Source of the DNA: Aeromicrobium phragmitis
GTDB lineage: Bacteria; Actinomycetota; Actinomycetes; Propionibacteriales; Nocardioidaceae
Reading direction: 5' to 3'
DNA length: 64,000 nucleotides
NCBI RefSeq assembly: GCF_003674095.1
Contig: NZ_RDBF01000009.1
Span: 46,233 to 110,232 of the forward strand
How positions within the stretch are numbered: position 1 is the stretch's first letter; each line of letters starts with the position of its first letter. Below are positions 52,866 through 61,385 of the stretch, in pieces. Under the pieces are notes generated by a model. That model was not told the origin of the DNA. It worked only from the letters and a program-made list of their open reading frames with translations, and made no database searches. A program made the position numbers and the translations under genes.

Positions 52866-53632
52866 GTGAAACTCCTGGTGGTGAGGAGGCCGGCGACGGC
52901 CGTCCAGCCGGCGAGGACGGCGAGCGCCGACCAGTGCGGGGCGCCGGCGGCGAAGGTGTCGCGTAGCCCTTCGGCCAGTGCGGCCGACGGCAGGAGTGCG
53001 AGCACCGACTGGGCGGCATCGGGATAGCGGTCCAGCGGGACCAGCACGGCCCCGGCGACGAGCAGGACGACGTAGACGAGATTGGCCAGCGCCAATGTCG
53101 CTTCAGCGCGCAGTGTGCCGGCGATGAGCAGCGCGAGGGAACCGAACGCCGACGTACCGAGCACCGCCAAGAGCGCGAGCCAAAGCCAGGGAAGGACTCC
53201 CGCGGCCGGTTCCCAACCGAGGAGTAGCGCCACGCCGCTGAGCAGCGCCAGCTGGGCGACCTCGACGAGGACGACCGCCGTGATCTTCCCGATCACCAGA
53301 CCCGAGCGCGGCAGCGGCGAAGCGCCCAACCGCTTGAGCACGCCGTAGCGGCGTTCGAACCCGGTGGCGATCGCGAGCGAGGTGAACGAGGTGGAGAGGA
53401 CGGCCAGCGCGAGGACGCCCGGTGTGATGACGTCGATCGGCCGACCAGGGCCGAGGTCGACGATGCGGTCCGAGCGTGTCCCCGCAAGCAGCAGGATCAG
53501 CGGAATGACGATGGTGAGGAGCACCTGCTCGCCGTTGCGCAGCAGCAGTTTGAGTTCCATCGCCGTCTGCGAGCGCAGCATCGCGCCTCGTGGCGCAGCG
53601 CCGGGAGCGGGGGAGAGGTCGAGGGGCGTCAT
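52856..53632 (-). CDS. ABC-2 type transporter permease
   Basis: This 258-residue protein has six spans, with the ABC-2 pattern: a cytosolic N-terminus (about 35 residues), span one near 38-58, and a family motif ERRYGVLKRLGASPLPRSG between spans two and three. ATG 53632 overlaps the ATPase stop. It pairs with the ATPase upstream and is coupled to ctaA. The M. tuberculosis equivalents are Rv1457c-Rv1458c next to ctaA. The substrate is unknown; a role in oxidase biogenesis is a guess from context. Confidence 0.88.
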   Translation of the reverse strand: MTPLDLSPAPGAAPRGAMLRSQTAMELKLLLRNGEQVLLTIVIPLILLLAGTRSDRIVDLGPGRPIDVITPGVLALAVLSTSFTSLAIATGFERRYGVLKRLGASPLPRSGLVIGKITAVVLVEVAQLALLSGVALLLGWEPAAGVLPWLWLALLAVLGTSAFGSLALLIAGTLRAEATLALANLVYVVLLVAGAVLVPLDRYPDAAQSVLALLPSAALAEGLRDTFAAGAPHWSALAVLAGWTAVAGLLTTRSFTWE

Positions 53633-54549
53633 CGCAGCGCCTTCCCGGTGAGCTCGAGGAATCGGTCCTCGAGGGACTGGCGCTCCACGAGCATGGATTC
53701 GACCAGGACGTCCTGATCGCCGAACCAGCGCGCGACCGCGGTGACCAACGGGGGACACACGTCGCCGGTGACGACGTACTGACCGGGGACCGGCTCCTCG
53801 ATGGACGACCCAGCGGGGAGTCGGTCGGCGATCGGGCCCAGGGCGAGACCGGGGCGCGCCGTCACGCGGATCGTATTGCGCGATCCGTCGCCGGAGAGCT
53901 CGCCGGGGGACCCGGACGCGATGACGCGGCCCGAATCGACGATGTGCACGAAGTCCGACAACACCTCGGCCTCGTCCATGAAATGCGTCGTGAGGACGGT
54001 GGTGACGCCGTGCTCACGCAGTTCGGCGACGAGATCCCAGGTGGCTCGCCGGGACTGGGGGTCGAGTCCGGCGCTCGGCTCGTCGAGGAACAGCAGCTCG
54101 GGACGGCCGACGATCGCCATGGCCAGGCTCAGTCGCTGGCGTTCCCCACCCGAGAGTCTGCGGTAGCTGGTCCGCGCGAACGATGACATGCCGAGCCGTG
54201 CGATGAGCGCCGAGACGTCGAGCGGATGCGCATGCAGGGACGCCATATGCCGCAGCATCTCCTCGGCGCGCACCCCGAGCCAGGCGCCTCCGGACTGCAG
54301 CATGACGCCCACGCGCGGGCGGAGTTCGGCCGCGTCGGCGACCGGGTCGAGGCCCAGTACCCGTACGCGTCCGCTGTGCGGGCGGCGGAAGCCCTCGCAG
54401 GTCTCGATGGTCGTGGTCTTGCCCGCACCGTTGGGACCGAGGATCGAGGTGACCGTGCCGGGCTCGACGCGAAGACTGAGCCCGTCGACGGCGGTGACGT
54501 CGCCGTACCGCATGACGAGGTCGGTGACTTCGACGGCAGCGTGCGACAC
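53629..54549 (-). CDS. ABC transporter ATP-binding protein
   Basis: This 306-residue DrrA/CcmA-like ATPase has Walker A GPNGAGKTTT, signature RRLSGGERQRLSL, Walker B LLFLDEPSAGLD and switch THFMDEAE. A C-terminal extension after about residue 220 is of the type seen in drug and antibiotic exporters. GTG 54549 is preceded by TAGAAT with 6 nt spacing. It heads the ATPase-permease-ctaA unit. Confidence 0.92.
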   Translation of the reverse strand: MSHAAVEVTDLVMRYGDVTAVDGLSLRVEPGTVTSILGPNGAGKTTTIETCEGFRRPHSGRVRVLGLDPVADAAELRPRVGVMLQSGGAWLGVRAEEMLRHMASLHAHPLDVSALIARLGMSSFARTSYRRLSGGERQRLSLAMAIVGRPELLFLDEPSAGLDPQSRRATWDLVAELREHGVTTVLTTHFMDEAEVLSDFVHIVDSGRVIASGSPGELSGDGSRNTIRVTARPGLALGPIADRLPAGSSIEEPVPGQYVVTGDVCPPLVTAVARWFGDQDVLVESMLVERQSLEDRFLELTGKALR

Positions 54550-54555
54550 CCGGAC

Positions 54556-54561
54556 ATTCTA
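54556..54561 (-). promoter_or_regulatory. -10 box of the ABC-ctaA operon (leaderless)
   Basis: On the minus strand TAGAAT lies 6 nt before GTG 54549. Confidence 0.55.
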
Positions 54562-54610
54562 GGCGGGGCACTGCAACGGCCGGTCGGCGGTCCCGGCGCC
54601 CTCACGACGG

Positions 54611-54616
54611 TAGAGT
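54611..54616 (+). promoter_or_regulatory. -10 box of the ligase leader ORF
   Basis: TAGAGT lies 8 nt before ATG 54625. Confidence 0.55.
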
Positions 54617-54624
54617 CCCCTGCC

Positions 54625-54705
54625 ATGAACAGCGTTCGCGCGACGCCGGGCACCTTGCGACGGGGTGCTGCCGACCGGCCCGAACCTCTCAGGAGCATCC
54701 GATGA
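54625..54705 (+). CDS. Predicted 26-residue leaderless leader peptide ahead of the ligase
   Basis: This ORF starts at ATG 54625 just after TAGAGT and ends with a TGA overlapping the ligase ATG (ATGA). Its peptide begins MNSVRATPGTLRR and is Arg/Pro-rich, unlike any family I know. The ligase also has its own SD (AGGAG, 54691-54695), so coupling may boost rather than be essential. It is the second case of this arrangement in the window (see 6533). Confidence 0.5.
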   Translation: MNSVRATPGTLRRGAADRPEPLRSIR

Positions 54706-55802
54706 CCCTCCCCGTGAACCCGCCGGTGCGTCCGATGCTGGCCAAATCCGTCAAGGGTGTCCCCGCGCCGGACTCCGTCGACGGCGGGCTCGTCTACGAG
54801 CCCAAGTGGGACGGCTTCCGCGCCATCGTGTTCCGCGACGGTGAGGACGTCGAGATCGCCAGCCGTTCCACCAAGCCGCTGACGCGGTACTTCCCCGAGA
54901 TCGTCGCAACGGTGCGCGCCCAGCTGCCCGAGCGCTGTGTCGTGGACGGGGAGATCGTCATCGACATCGACGGCCGGCTGGACTTCGACGCGCTCAGCCA
55001 GCGCATCCATCCGGCCGACTCGCGGGTCCGGATGCTTGCGGAGCAGACGCCGGCGCGGCTCGTCGCGTTCGATCTGCTGGCGCTGGGCGACGAGTCGCTC
55101 ATGGCCGAGCCCTTCTCCGTGCGGCGCGAGCGGCTCGTCGCCGCCTTGGGGAACGCCGAGGACCCGGTTCACGTGACCCGGGTGACCGACGATGCGGCCG
55201 AAGCCGAGCAGTGGTTCGAACAGTTCGAGGGCGCGGGTCTCGACGGCGTCGTCGCGAAACCCCTCGCCGAGCCCTACGCGCCGAACGGGCGGGTCATGCT
55301 CAAGGTCAAGCACGCGCGCACGGCCGATGTCGTGGTGGCCGGCTATCGCCTCCACAAGACCTCGACCGCGAGTCGGCCGCTGCTCGGTTCGCTGCTGCTC
55401 GGCCTCTACGCGGGGGACGGCCGGCTCCAGCACGTCGGGGTCGCGGCCTCATTCTCGGAGCGCCGTCGCGCCGAGCTCGTGGAGGAGCTCGCGCCGCTGG
55501 TGGTCGCCGAGGGCGAGCCGCACCCGTGGGCCGAGTGGCGCGACGAGTCCGCGCACGCCGGAGGGCGGCTTCCGGGCGGCCAGAGCCGGTGGAGCGGCAC
55601 GAAGGACCTCTCCTTCATCCCGTTGCGTCCCGATCGCGTGGCCGAGGTCGGCTACGAGCACATGGAAGGCGTCGGTGACTCCGCCCGCTTCCGCCACACA
55701 GCGCAGTTCAAGCGCTGGCGTCCTGACCGTGAACCCGCCTCGTGCACGTACGAGCAGCTCGAGGAAGTCGCCCGCTACGACCTCGGTGACGTCCTGCTCT
55801 GA
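54702..55802 (+). CDS. ligC: ATP-dependent DNA ligase, LigC-like
   Basis: This 366-residue ligase has the adenylated Lys35 in EPKWDGFRA (KxDG), then VDGEIVID (motif III region), FDLLA, GLDGVVAKPL (motif IV) and VMLKVKHAR (motif V). An OB-fold domain follows (about 215-350). It lacks polymerase and nuclease domains of LigD, as in mycobacterial LigC. A LigD-type polymerase gene converges on it 9 bp away, the same pairing as Rv3730c/Rv3731. The likely role is a gap-filling or backup end-joining and base-excision repair pathway. Confidence 0.92.
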   Translation: MTLPVNPPVRPMLAKSVKGVPAPDSVDGGLVYEPKWDGFRAIVFRDGEDVEIASRSTKPLTRYFPEIVATVRAQLPERCVVDGEIVIDIDGRLDFDALSQRIHPADSRVRMLAEQTPARLVAFDLLALGDESLMAEPFSVRRERLVAALGNAEDPVHVTRVTDDAAEAEQWFEQFEGAGLDGVVAKPLAEPYAPNGRVMLKVKHARTADVVVAGYRLHKTSTASRPLLGSLLLGLYAGDGRLQHVGVAASFSERRRAELVEELAPLVVAEGEPHPWAEWRDESAHAGGRLPGGQSRWSGTKDLSFIPLRPDRVAEVGYEHMEGVGDSARFRHTAQFKRWRPDREPASCTYEQLEEVARYDLGDVLL

Positions 55803-55811
55803 GTCGGCGCC

Positions 55812-56870
55812 TCAGGTGTCCGCGCGCGCCTTCGAGGGCTGCACGCGCTTCGGTTCGCCGGGCATCTTGGGGTAGTCCGGCGGGTACGGCATGTCGCCTT
55901 CGCCGTTCTCCTCGTCGCGGGCGTACCACTCGAGCAGGGTCTCCAGGCCGAACACCTCGTCGTCGATGGAGGCCCACGGGTCGGGTCGCTGAGCGAGGAG
56001 GTCCGGGACCGTCGTGAGATTGAGGGTCCGCGGCTCGTCGAGGTCGAACAGTTCGTCCCAGGTCAGGGGAGTGGACACGGGGGCGCCGGGCTTCGGACGC
56101 AGGCTGTAGGCACTCGCAATGGTGCGGTCGCGGGCGTTCTGGTTGAAGTCGACGAAGATCTTCTCGCCGCGCTCCTCTTTCCACCACTTGGTCGTGACAC
56201 CGTCGTCGCGACGCTCGAGCTCACGTCCGAAGGCCAGCGCGGCATGGCGGACGTCCGTGAACGTCCACTCCGGGCGAATGCGCACGAACACGTGGACCCC
56301 GCGGTTGCCGCTGGTCTTGACGTAACCCCGCACCCCGATCTCCTCGAGGAGTTCCTTGGCCACCCGGGCGACGCGCTGAGCGTCGTGGAAATCGGTACCC
56401 GGCTGCGGGTCCAGGTCGATGCGGAGCTCATCGGGCCGGTCCACATCGCGGCGCCGCACCGGCCACGGGTGGAAGGTGATGGTGCCCATGTGCGCGGCCC
56501 AGGCGGCGACAGCGATCTCGGTGGGGCAGATCTCGTCGGCTCGACGACCCGAGGGGAAATGGATGCGGACCGTCTCCAGGTAGTCCGGAGCTCCCTTGGG
56601 CACCCGCTTCTGATAGAACGCGTCACCGTGGTTGTCCTGGCGCGTCGACAGCGTCATGCCCTCGCGCACGCCCTTCGGCCAGCGCTCGAGAGTGGTGGGT
56701 CGCTCGTCGAGGGCCCGCATGAGGCCGTCCCCGACGGCCACGAAGTACTCCACGACCTCCAGCTTGGTGATCGCGGGAGTGATGTCCGTCGCCTCGTAGA
56801 TGATCCGGTCGGGGCTCGACACGCGGACGGTGCGCCCGCCCGCCTCGACCTGTGCTGCCGTGGTGGCCAT
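55812..56870 (-). CDS. LigD-type primase-polymerase domain protein (Prim-PolC-like)
   Basis: This 352-residue stand-alone archaeo-eukaryotic primase-type polymerase resembles the PolDom of LigD. The metal motif RIDLDPQPG (DxD) and the VKTSGNRGVHVFVRI block are characteristic. KIFVDFNQNARDRTIASAYSLR carries the third acidic residue and SxR. It fills short gaps with a preference for ribonucleotides in homologues. Pairing with the adjacent ligase suggests a two-gene repair module. ATG 56870 has TACGGT 5 nt upstream. Confidence 0.9.
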   Translation of the reverse strand: MATTAAQVEAGGRTVRVSSPDRIIYEATDITPAITKLEVVEYFVAVGDGLMRALDERPTTLERWPKGVREGMTLSTRQDNHGDAFYQKRVPKGAPDYLETVRIHFPSGRRADEICPTEIAVAAWAAHMGTITFHPWPVRRRDVDRPDELRIDLDPQPGTDFHDAQRVARVAKELLEEIGVRGYVKTSGNRGVHVFVRIRPEWTFTDVRHAALAFGRELERRDDGVTTKWWKEERGEKIFVDFNQNARDRTIASAYSLRPKPGAPVSTPLTWDELFDLDEPRTLNLTTVPDLLAQRPDPWASIDDEVFGLETLLEWYARDEENGEGDMPYPPDYPKMPGEPKRVQPSKARADT

Positions 56871-56875
56871 GCTTC

Positions 56876-56881
56876 ACCGTA
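56876..56881 (-). promoter_or_regulatory. -10 box of the polymerase gene (leaderless)
   Basis: On the minus strand TACGGT lies 5 nt before ATG 56870. Confidence 0.45.
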
Positions 56882-56916
56882 TCGTCGTCGCGGCGCCGCG
56901 GCAGCCACATGCAGCC

Positions 56917-56937
56917 GGTAAGGCGAACCTTCGTTGA
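56917..56937 (+). promoter_or_regulatory. Iron-box-like element upstream of the suf operon
   Basis: GGTAAGG-CGA-ACCTTCGTTGA is shared (18 of 21) with the acnA promoter. Within it CGGTAAGGCGAACCT (56916-56930) fits the DtxR/IdeR core AGGTWAGSCTWACCT at 13 of 15 positions. It lies 32 bp upstream of the sufR start. Confidence 0.6.
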
Positions 56938-56958
56938 ACGGCCGGAATGAATAACGGC

Positions 56959-56973
56959 ACACTGGTGTTGTGA
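56959..56973. promoter_or_regulatory. SufR operator box
   Basis: ACACT-GGTGT-TGTGA matches exactly the ACACT-N5-TGTGA motif reported for M. tuberculosis SufR. It overlaps the presumed -10 (CACACT, 56958-56963) and the GTG start (56970), which fits autorepression of the whole operon. Confidence 0.8.
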
Positions 56974-57686
56974 AAAACATGCGGGTACCCGAGGTGACGT
57001 CGTCGACCGACGACGCTCCCACGCGCCTGCGTGTCGCCCAGTGCCTGCTGTCGCACGGCGCATCGACCGCCGCCCAGCTGGCCGAGCGGCTCGATCTCAC
57101 TCCCGCGGCCGTCCGCCGGCACCTGGATGCGCTGCTCGAGCAGGGCCTCATCGAGCCGCGCGAGCAGCGGATCGTGGGTCAGCGCCGCCGGGGCCGTCCC
57201 GCCCGCGTCTTCGTCCTGACCGACGCAGGTCGCGACCAGTTCGAGCACTCGTACGACGCGCTCGCCGCCGAGGCGCTGCGCTACCTGCACGAGACGGGCG
57301 GAGACGACGCTGTCAAAGCGTTCGCCCGCCACCGCCTCGGCATTCTCGAGGAGCGGTACCGCGCTGTCCTGGAGGGCGTCGAGTCCTTCGAGGAGCGCGC
57401 CCGTCTCCTCGCCCAAGCCCTGACCGACGACGGTTACGCCGCGTCCGTCAGCAGCTCGCCGGCCGGCGAGCAGATGTGCCAGCATCACTGTCCCGTGGCT
57501 CACGTCGCGGGGGAGTTCCCCCAGTTGTGCGAAGCCGAGACCGAGTTGTTCGCCGACCTGCTCGGCACGCACGTCCAGCGACTCGCCACCATCGCCCACG
57601 GCGACGGCGTGTGCACCACCCACCTGCCCAAGGCGCCGGTGACAGAGATTCCGCAAGCCCCCACACAAGAGAGGGTGTCGTCATGA
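56970..57686 (+). CDS. sufR: Iron-sulfur cluster biosynthesis repressor SufR
   Basis: This 238-residue regulator has an N-terminal winged HTH (about 20-80: [22 protein letters not shown]) and a cluster-binding C-terminal part with Cys170, Cys174 and Cys187 (CxxxC-x12-C). Holo-SufR with a [4Fe-4S] cluster represses suf; cluster loss on oxidative or iron stress derepresses it. GTG 56970 is taken because CACACT lies 6 nt upstream; ATG 56979 would lose only three residues. Its stop overlaps sufB (ATGA). Confidence 0.94.
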   Translation: MKNMRVPEVTSSTDDAPTRLRVAQCLLSHGASTAAQLAERLDLTPAAVRRHLDALLEQGLIEPREQRIVGQRRRGRPARVFVLTDAGRDQFEHSYDALAAEALRYLHETGGDDAVKAFARHRLGILEERYRAVLEGVESFEERARLLAQALTDDGYAASVSSSPAGEQMCQHHCPVAHVAGEFPQLCEAETELFADLLGTHVQRLATIAHGDGVCTTHLPKAPVTEIPQAPTQERVSS

Positions 57687-59119
57687 CCACGACGCACGAG
57701 ACCAACCAGATCGAGGAGCTGAACCCCGGTCTGAAGGAGGTCGGCAACTACGAGTTCGGCTGGGCCGACCCCGACATCGCGGGTGCCAGCGCGCAGCGCG
57801 GTCTGAGTGAGGCCGTCGTCCGGGACATCTCGGGTAAGAAGAGCGAGCCGGACTGGATGCTCGAGCGCCGTCTCAAGGGCCTCAAGCTGTTCGAGCGCAA
57901 GCCCATGCCGACGTGGGGCGCCGACCTCACCGACATCGACTTCGACAACATCAAGTACTTCGTGCGCTCCACGGAGAAGCAGGCCACCACGTGGGACGAG
58001 CTTCCCGAGGACATCAAGAACACGTACGACAGGCTCGGCATCCCCGAGGCCGAGAAGCAGCGTCTCGTCGCCGGTGTCGCCGCGCAGTACGAGTCCGAGG
58101 TCGTCTACCACCAGATCCGCGAGGACCTGGAGGAGCAGGGCGTCATCTTCCTCGACACCGACACGGCGCTGCGGGAGCACCCGGAGATCTTCGAGGAGTA
58201 CTTCGGCACCGTCATCCCGACCGGCGACAACAAGTTCTCGGCGCTCAACACCGCGGTGTGGTCCGGCGGCTCGTTCATTTACGTGCCCAAGGGTGTCCAC
58301 GTCGACATCCCGCTGCAGGCCTACTTCCGGATCAACACCGAGAACATGGGCCAGTTCGAGCGCACGCTGATCATCGCCGACGAGGACTCTTACGTCCACT
58401 ACGTCGAGGGGTGCACCGCGCCGATCTACAAGAGCGACTCGCTGCACTCGGCCGTCGTGGAGATCGTCGTCAAGAAGAACGCCCGCGTGCGGTACACGAC
58501 GATCCAGAACTGGTCGAACAACGTGTACAACCTCGTCACCAAACGCGCCACGTGCGAAGAGGGCGCCACGATGGAGTGGGTCGACGGCAACATCGGCTCC
58601 AAGGTCACGATGAAGTACCCGGCCGTCTACCTCATGGGCGAACACGCCCGCGGCGAGACGCTGTCGATCGCCTTCGCCGGCTCCGATCAGTACCAGGACA
58701 CCGGCGCCAAGATGGTGCACGCGGCTCCGCACACGTCGAGCTCGATCCTGTCCAAGTCGGTGGCGCGTGGCGGTGGCCGCACCTCGTACCGCGGCCTGCT
58801 CCAGGTCCTCGACGGTGCCGAGGGTTCGGCCAGCACGGTCAAGTGCGACGCGCTGCTCGTCGACCAGATCAGCCGTTCGGACACGTACCCGTACGTCGAC
58901 GTGCGTGAGGACGATGTGACGCTCGGTCACGAGGCCACGGTCTCCAAGCTCAGCGACGACCAGCTCTTCTACTTCATGTCGCGCGGCATGGAGGAGGACG
59001 AGGCCATGGCGATGATCGTGCGCGGCTTCGTCGAGCCGATCGCCCGTGAGCTGCCGATGGAGTACGCCCTCGAGCTCAACCGTCTGATCGAACTGCAAAT
59101 GGAAGGAGCGGTTGGTTAA
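57683..59119 (+). CDS. sufB: Fe-S cluster assembly scaffold SufB
   Basis: This 478-residue scaffold of the SufBC2D complex has the beta-helix core and the conserved [11 protein letters not shown]ys and motif [25 protein letters not shown]. No intein interrupts it, in contrast to the M. tuberculosis gene. ATG 57683 overlaps the sufR stop; the extended open frame upstream is sufR out of phase. It shares TAATG with sufD. Confidence 0.97.
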   Translation: MTTTHETNQIEELNPGLKEVGNYEFGWADPDIAGASAQRGLSEAVVRDISGKKSEPDWMLERRLKGLKLFERKPMPTWGADLTDIDFDNIKYFVRSTEKQATTWDELPEDIKNTYDRLGIPEAEKQRLVAGVAAQYESEVVYHQIREDLEEQGVIFLDTDTALREHPEIFEEYFGTVIPTGDNKFSALNTAVWSGGSFIYVPKGVHVDIPLQAYFRINTENMGQFERTLIIADEDSYVHYVEGCTAPIYKSDSLHSAVVEIVVKKNARVRYTTIQNWSNNVYNLVTKRATCEEGATMEWVDGNIGSKVTMKYPAVYLMGEHARGETLSIAFAGSDQYQDTGAKMVHAAPHTSSSILSKSVARGGGRTSYRGLLQVLDGAEGSASTVKCDALLVDQISRSDTYPYVDVREDDVTLGHEATVSKLSDDQLFYFMSRGMEEDEAMAMIVRGFVEPIARELPMEYALELNRLIELQMEGAVG

Positions 59120-60291
59120 TGACCGCCACCGTGGAGAACGTCGCGAACGCTCTGGAGCTCGAGCATGTGGAATCCCACCTGCACCCCGAGCCGTCCTACG
59201 ACCTCGCGGCGCATCCCGTTCCCAGCGGCCTGGAGGAGATCTGGCGGTTCACTCCCCTCAAGCGCCTCCGCGGACTGTTCGACGGCGCGGCTTCCGACGC
59301 GCACCTCTCCTGGGAGAACGACCTGCCCGAAGGTGTCACGCTCGGTGAGCTGAGCACCGAGGAGGCGAAGGCGCTCTCGGTGAGCGCGCCGTTCGACCGC
59401 CTCGGTGCGCTCGCCGTGGCGAACGCCGGCGGCGCGGTGCTGCTGGACATCCCCGCCAACGCCGAACTCGATCGTCCCGTGCGTCTCACGATGCGCGGTG
59501 ACGCCGCCGACACGCTGGTCTGGGGCCATGTCGTGATCCGGGTCGGTGCTCACGCCAAGGCCACCGTCCTGGTCGATCACGTCGGCTCGGCCACGTACGA
59601 CGCGTTCACGCAGGTCGTCGTCGGCGACGGGGCCAAGCTCGACCTCGTCTCGCTCAACGACTGGGAGGACGACGCGGTCCACGCCGAGCAGATCAACCTG
59701 CGTGCCGGCCGTGACAGCGAGGTCCGGGTCTTCGAGTTCAGCCTCGGCGGCGACCTCGTCCGCACGAGCCTCAACGTCGACTACGCGGGTCCCGGTGGCA
59801 GCGTCGACCTGCTCGGCGTGTACTTCGCCGACGCCGGCCAGCACATCGAGCATCGCCAGTTCGTCGACCACACCGCGCCCAAGACCCGCAGCAACGTCGA
59901 GTACAAGGGCGCGCTGCAAGGCCAGGACGCGCACACCGTGTGGATCGGCAACGTCCTGATCCGGAAGGTCGCCGAGGGCATCGAGACCTTCGAGCAGAAC
60001 GACAACCTGGTGCTCACCGACGGAGCCAAGGCCGACTCGGTGCCGAACCTCGAGATCGAGACGGGCGACATCGCCGGCGCCGGCCATGCGTCCACGACGG
60101 GCCGCTTCGACGATCAGCACCTGTTCTACCTGCAGAGCCGCGGCATCGAGGAGACCGAGGCCCGTCGCCTCGTCGTCCACGGCTTCTTCAACGACATCAT
60201 CCGCCGGATCGGTGTCGAGGACCTCCAGGAGCGGCTCATCTCGGCCATCGAGGACGAGCTCGCGACGGTCGTCGGGCGGCTGGAGTCCTGA
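59119..60291 (+). CDS. sufD: Fe-S cluster assembly protein SufD
   Basis: This 390-residue SufB paralogue forms the SufBC2D scaffold and helps iron acquisition. It contains the C-terminal motif QHIEHRQFVDHTAPKTRSN with conserved His, and GHASTTGRFDDQHLFYLQSRGI. The N-terminal 90 residues are variable, as expected. Its ATG overlaps the sufB stop, and its stop overlaps the Rieske gene (TGATG). Confidence 0.95.
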   Translation: MTATVENVANALELEHVESHLHPEPSYDLAAHPVPSGLEEIWRFTPLKRLRGLFDGAASDAHLSWENDLPEGVTLGELSTEEAKALSVSAPFDRLGALAVANAGGAVLLDIPANAELDRPVRLTMRGDAADTLVWGHVVIRVGAHAKATVLVDHVGSATYDAFTQVVVGDGAKLDLVSLNDWEDDAVHAEQINLRAGRDSEVRVFEFSLGGDLVRTSLNVDYAGPGGSVDLLGVYFADAGQHIEHRQFVDHTAPKTRSNVEYKGALQGQDAHTVWIGNVLIRKVAEGIETFEQNDNLVLTDGAKADSVPNLEIETGDIAGAGHASTTGRFDDQHLFYLQSRGIEETEARRLVVHGFFNDIIRRIGVEDLQERLISAIEDELATVVGRLES

Positions 60292-60614
60292 TGGCATTCC
60301 AGGAAGCAGCCAAGCTGGCTGACGTCCCCGAGGGCGCGGCGCTGGCCGTCGAACTCGGCGGCGTCGACCTTGCGCTCGTCAAGCAGGGCGACACCGTCTA
60401 CGCGATCCAGGACTGGTGCTCCCACGCGGAGATCCCGTTGTCGGACGGCGACGTCGAGGGATGCACGATCGAGTGCTTCCTCCACGGCTCGCGCTTCGAC
60501 CTCCGCACCGGCGAGCCGCTCGGCCTGCCCGCCACCGAACCCGTGCCCGTGTACCCCACCAAGATCGAGGGAGAGACCGTGTGGGTCGACCTCCCCGACG
60601 AAAGCGAGAACTGA
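60291..60614 (+). CDS. Rieske [2Fe-2S] ferredoxin-like protein in the suf operon
   Basis: This 107-residue non-heme-iron-oxygenase-type ferredoxin has ligands Cys43-x-His45 and Cys62-x2-His65 (WCSHAEI and ECFLHG). It has no membrane anchor. The place between sufD and sufC is common in Streptomyces-like suf operons, and absent in M. tuberculosis. It may deliver electrons during cluster assembly; that is inference. It is overlapped with sufD and 6 bp before sufC. Confidence 0.9.
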   Translation: MAFQEAAKLADVPEGAALAVELGGVDLALVKQGDTVYAIQDWCSHAEIPLSDGDVEGCTIECFLHGSRFDLRTGEPLGLPATEPVPVYPTKIEGETVWVDLPDESEN

Positions 60615-60620
60615 CAGATC

Positions 60621-61385
60621 ATGTCCACCCTTGAGATCAAGAACCTCCACGTCTCGGTCGAGACCGACGACGGCGCGAAGGAGATCCTGCGCGGCGTCGA
60701 CCTCACCATCAAGTCCGGCGAGGTCCACGCGATCATGGGCCCCAACGGCTCGGGCAAGTCGACGCTCGCGTACTCGATCGCCGGGCACCCGAAGTACACG
60801 GTGACCGACGGCGAGGTGCTGCTCGACGGCGAGAACATCCTCGAGCTGACCGTCGACGAGCGCGCCCGCGCCGGCCTCTTCCTGGCCATGCAGTACCCGG
60901 TCGAGGTCCCCGGCGTGTCCGTCGCGAACTTCCTGCGCACCGCCAAGACCGCCATCGACGGCGAGGCCCCGAAGCTCCGTACCTGGGTCAAGGACGTCAA
61001 CTCCGCGCTCGAGCGCGTGACGCTGGACCCGACCTTCGCGCAGCGCAGTGTCAACGAGGGCTTCTCCGGAGGCGAGAAGAAGCGCCACGAGATCGCCCAG
61101 CTGGAGCTGCTCAACCCGAAGTTCGCGGTGCTCGATGAGACCGACTCCGGTCTGGACATCGACGCACTGCGGGTCGTGTCCGAGGGCGTCAACCGCTACA
61201 CGAGCCAGGGCGACCGCGGCCTGCTGCTGATCACCCACTACACGCGCATCCTGCAGTACATCCAGCCCGACTACGTGCACGTCTTCGTGGCCGGCAAGCT
61301 CGCGGAGTCCGGTGGACGTGAGCTCGCCGAGCAGCTCGAGTCCGAGGGCTACGACAAGTACGTCAAGGCGGCCGCAGCACTGTGA
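60621..61385 (+). CDS. sufC: Fe-S cluster assembly ATPase SufC
   Basis: This 254-residue ABC-type ATPase drives the conformational cycle of SufBC2D. It has Walker A GPNGSGKSTLAYSIAG, the SufC-specific signature GFSGGEKKRHEIAQ, and Walker B LDETDSGLDIDALR, where SufC has DETDSGLD. Length is typical. GTGA overlap joins it to sufS. Confidence 0.96.
   Translation: MSTLEIKNLHVSVETDDGAKEILRGVDLTIKSGEVHAIMGPNGSGKSTLAYSIAGHPKYTVTDGEVLLDGENILELTVDERARAGLFLAMQYPVEVPGVSVANFLRTAKTAIDGEAPKLRTWVKDVNSALERVTLDPTFAQRSVNEGFSGGEKKRHEIAQLELLNPKFAVLDETDSGLDIDALRVVSEGVNRYTSQGDRGLLLITHYTRILQYIQPDYVHVFVAGKLAESGGRELAEQLESEGYDKYVKAAAAL

Noticed and set aside
57683..59119. Possible SufB intein as in M. tuberculosis
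   Set aside because: The gene reads through at normal SufB length with no inserted splicing domain.
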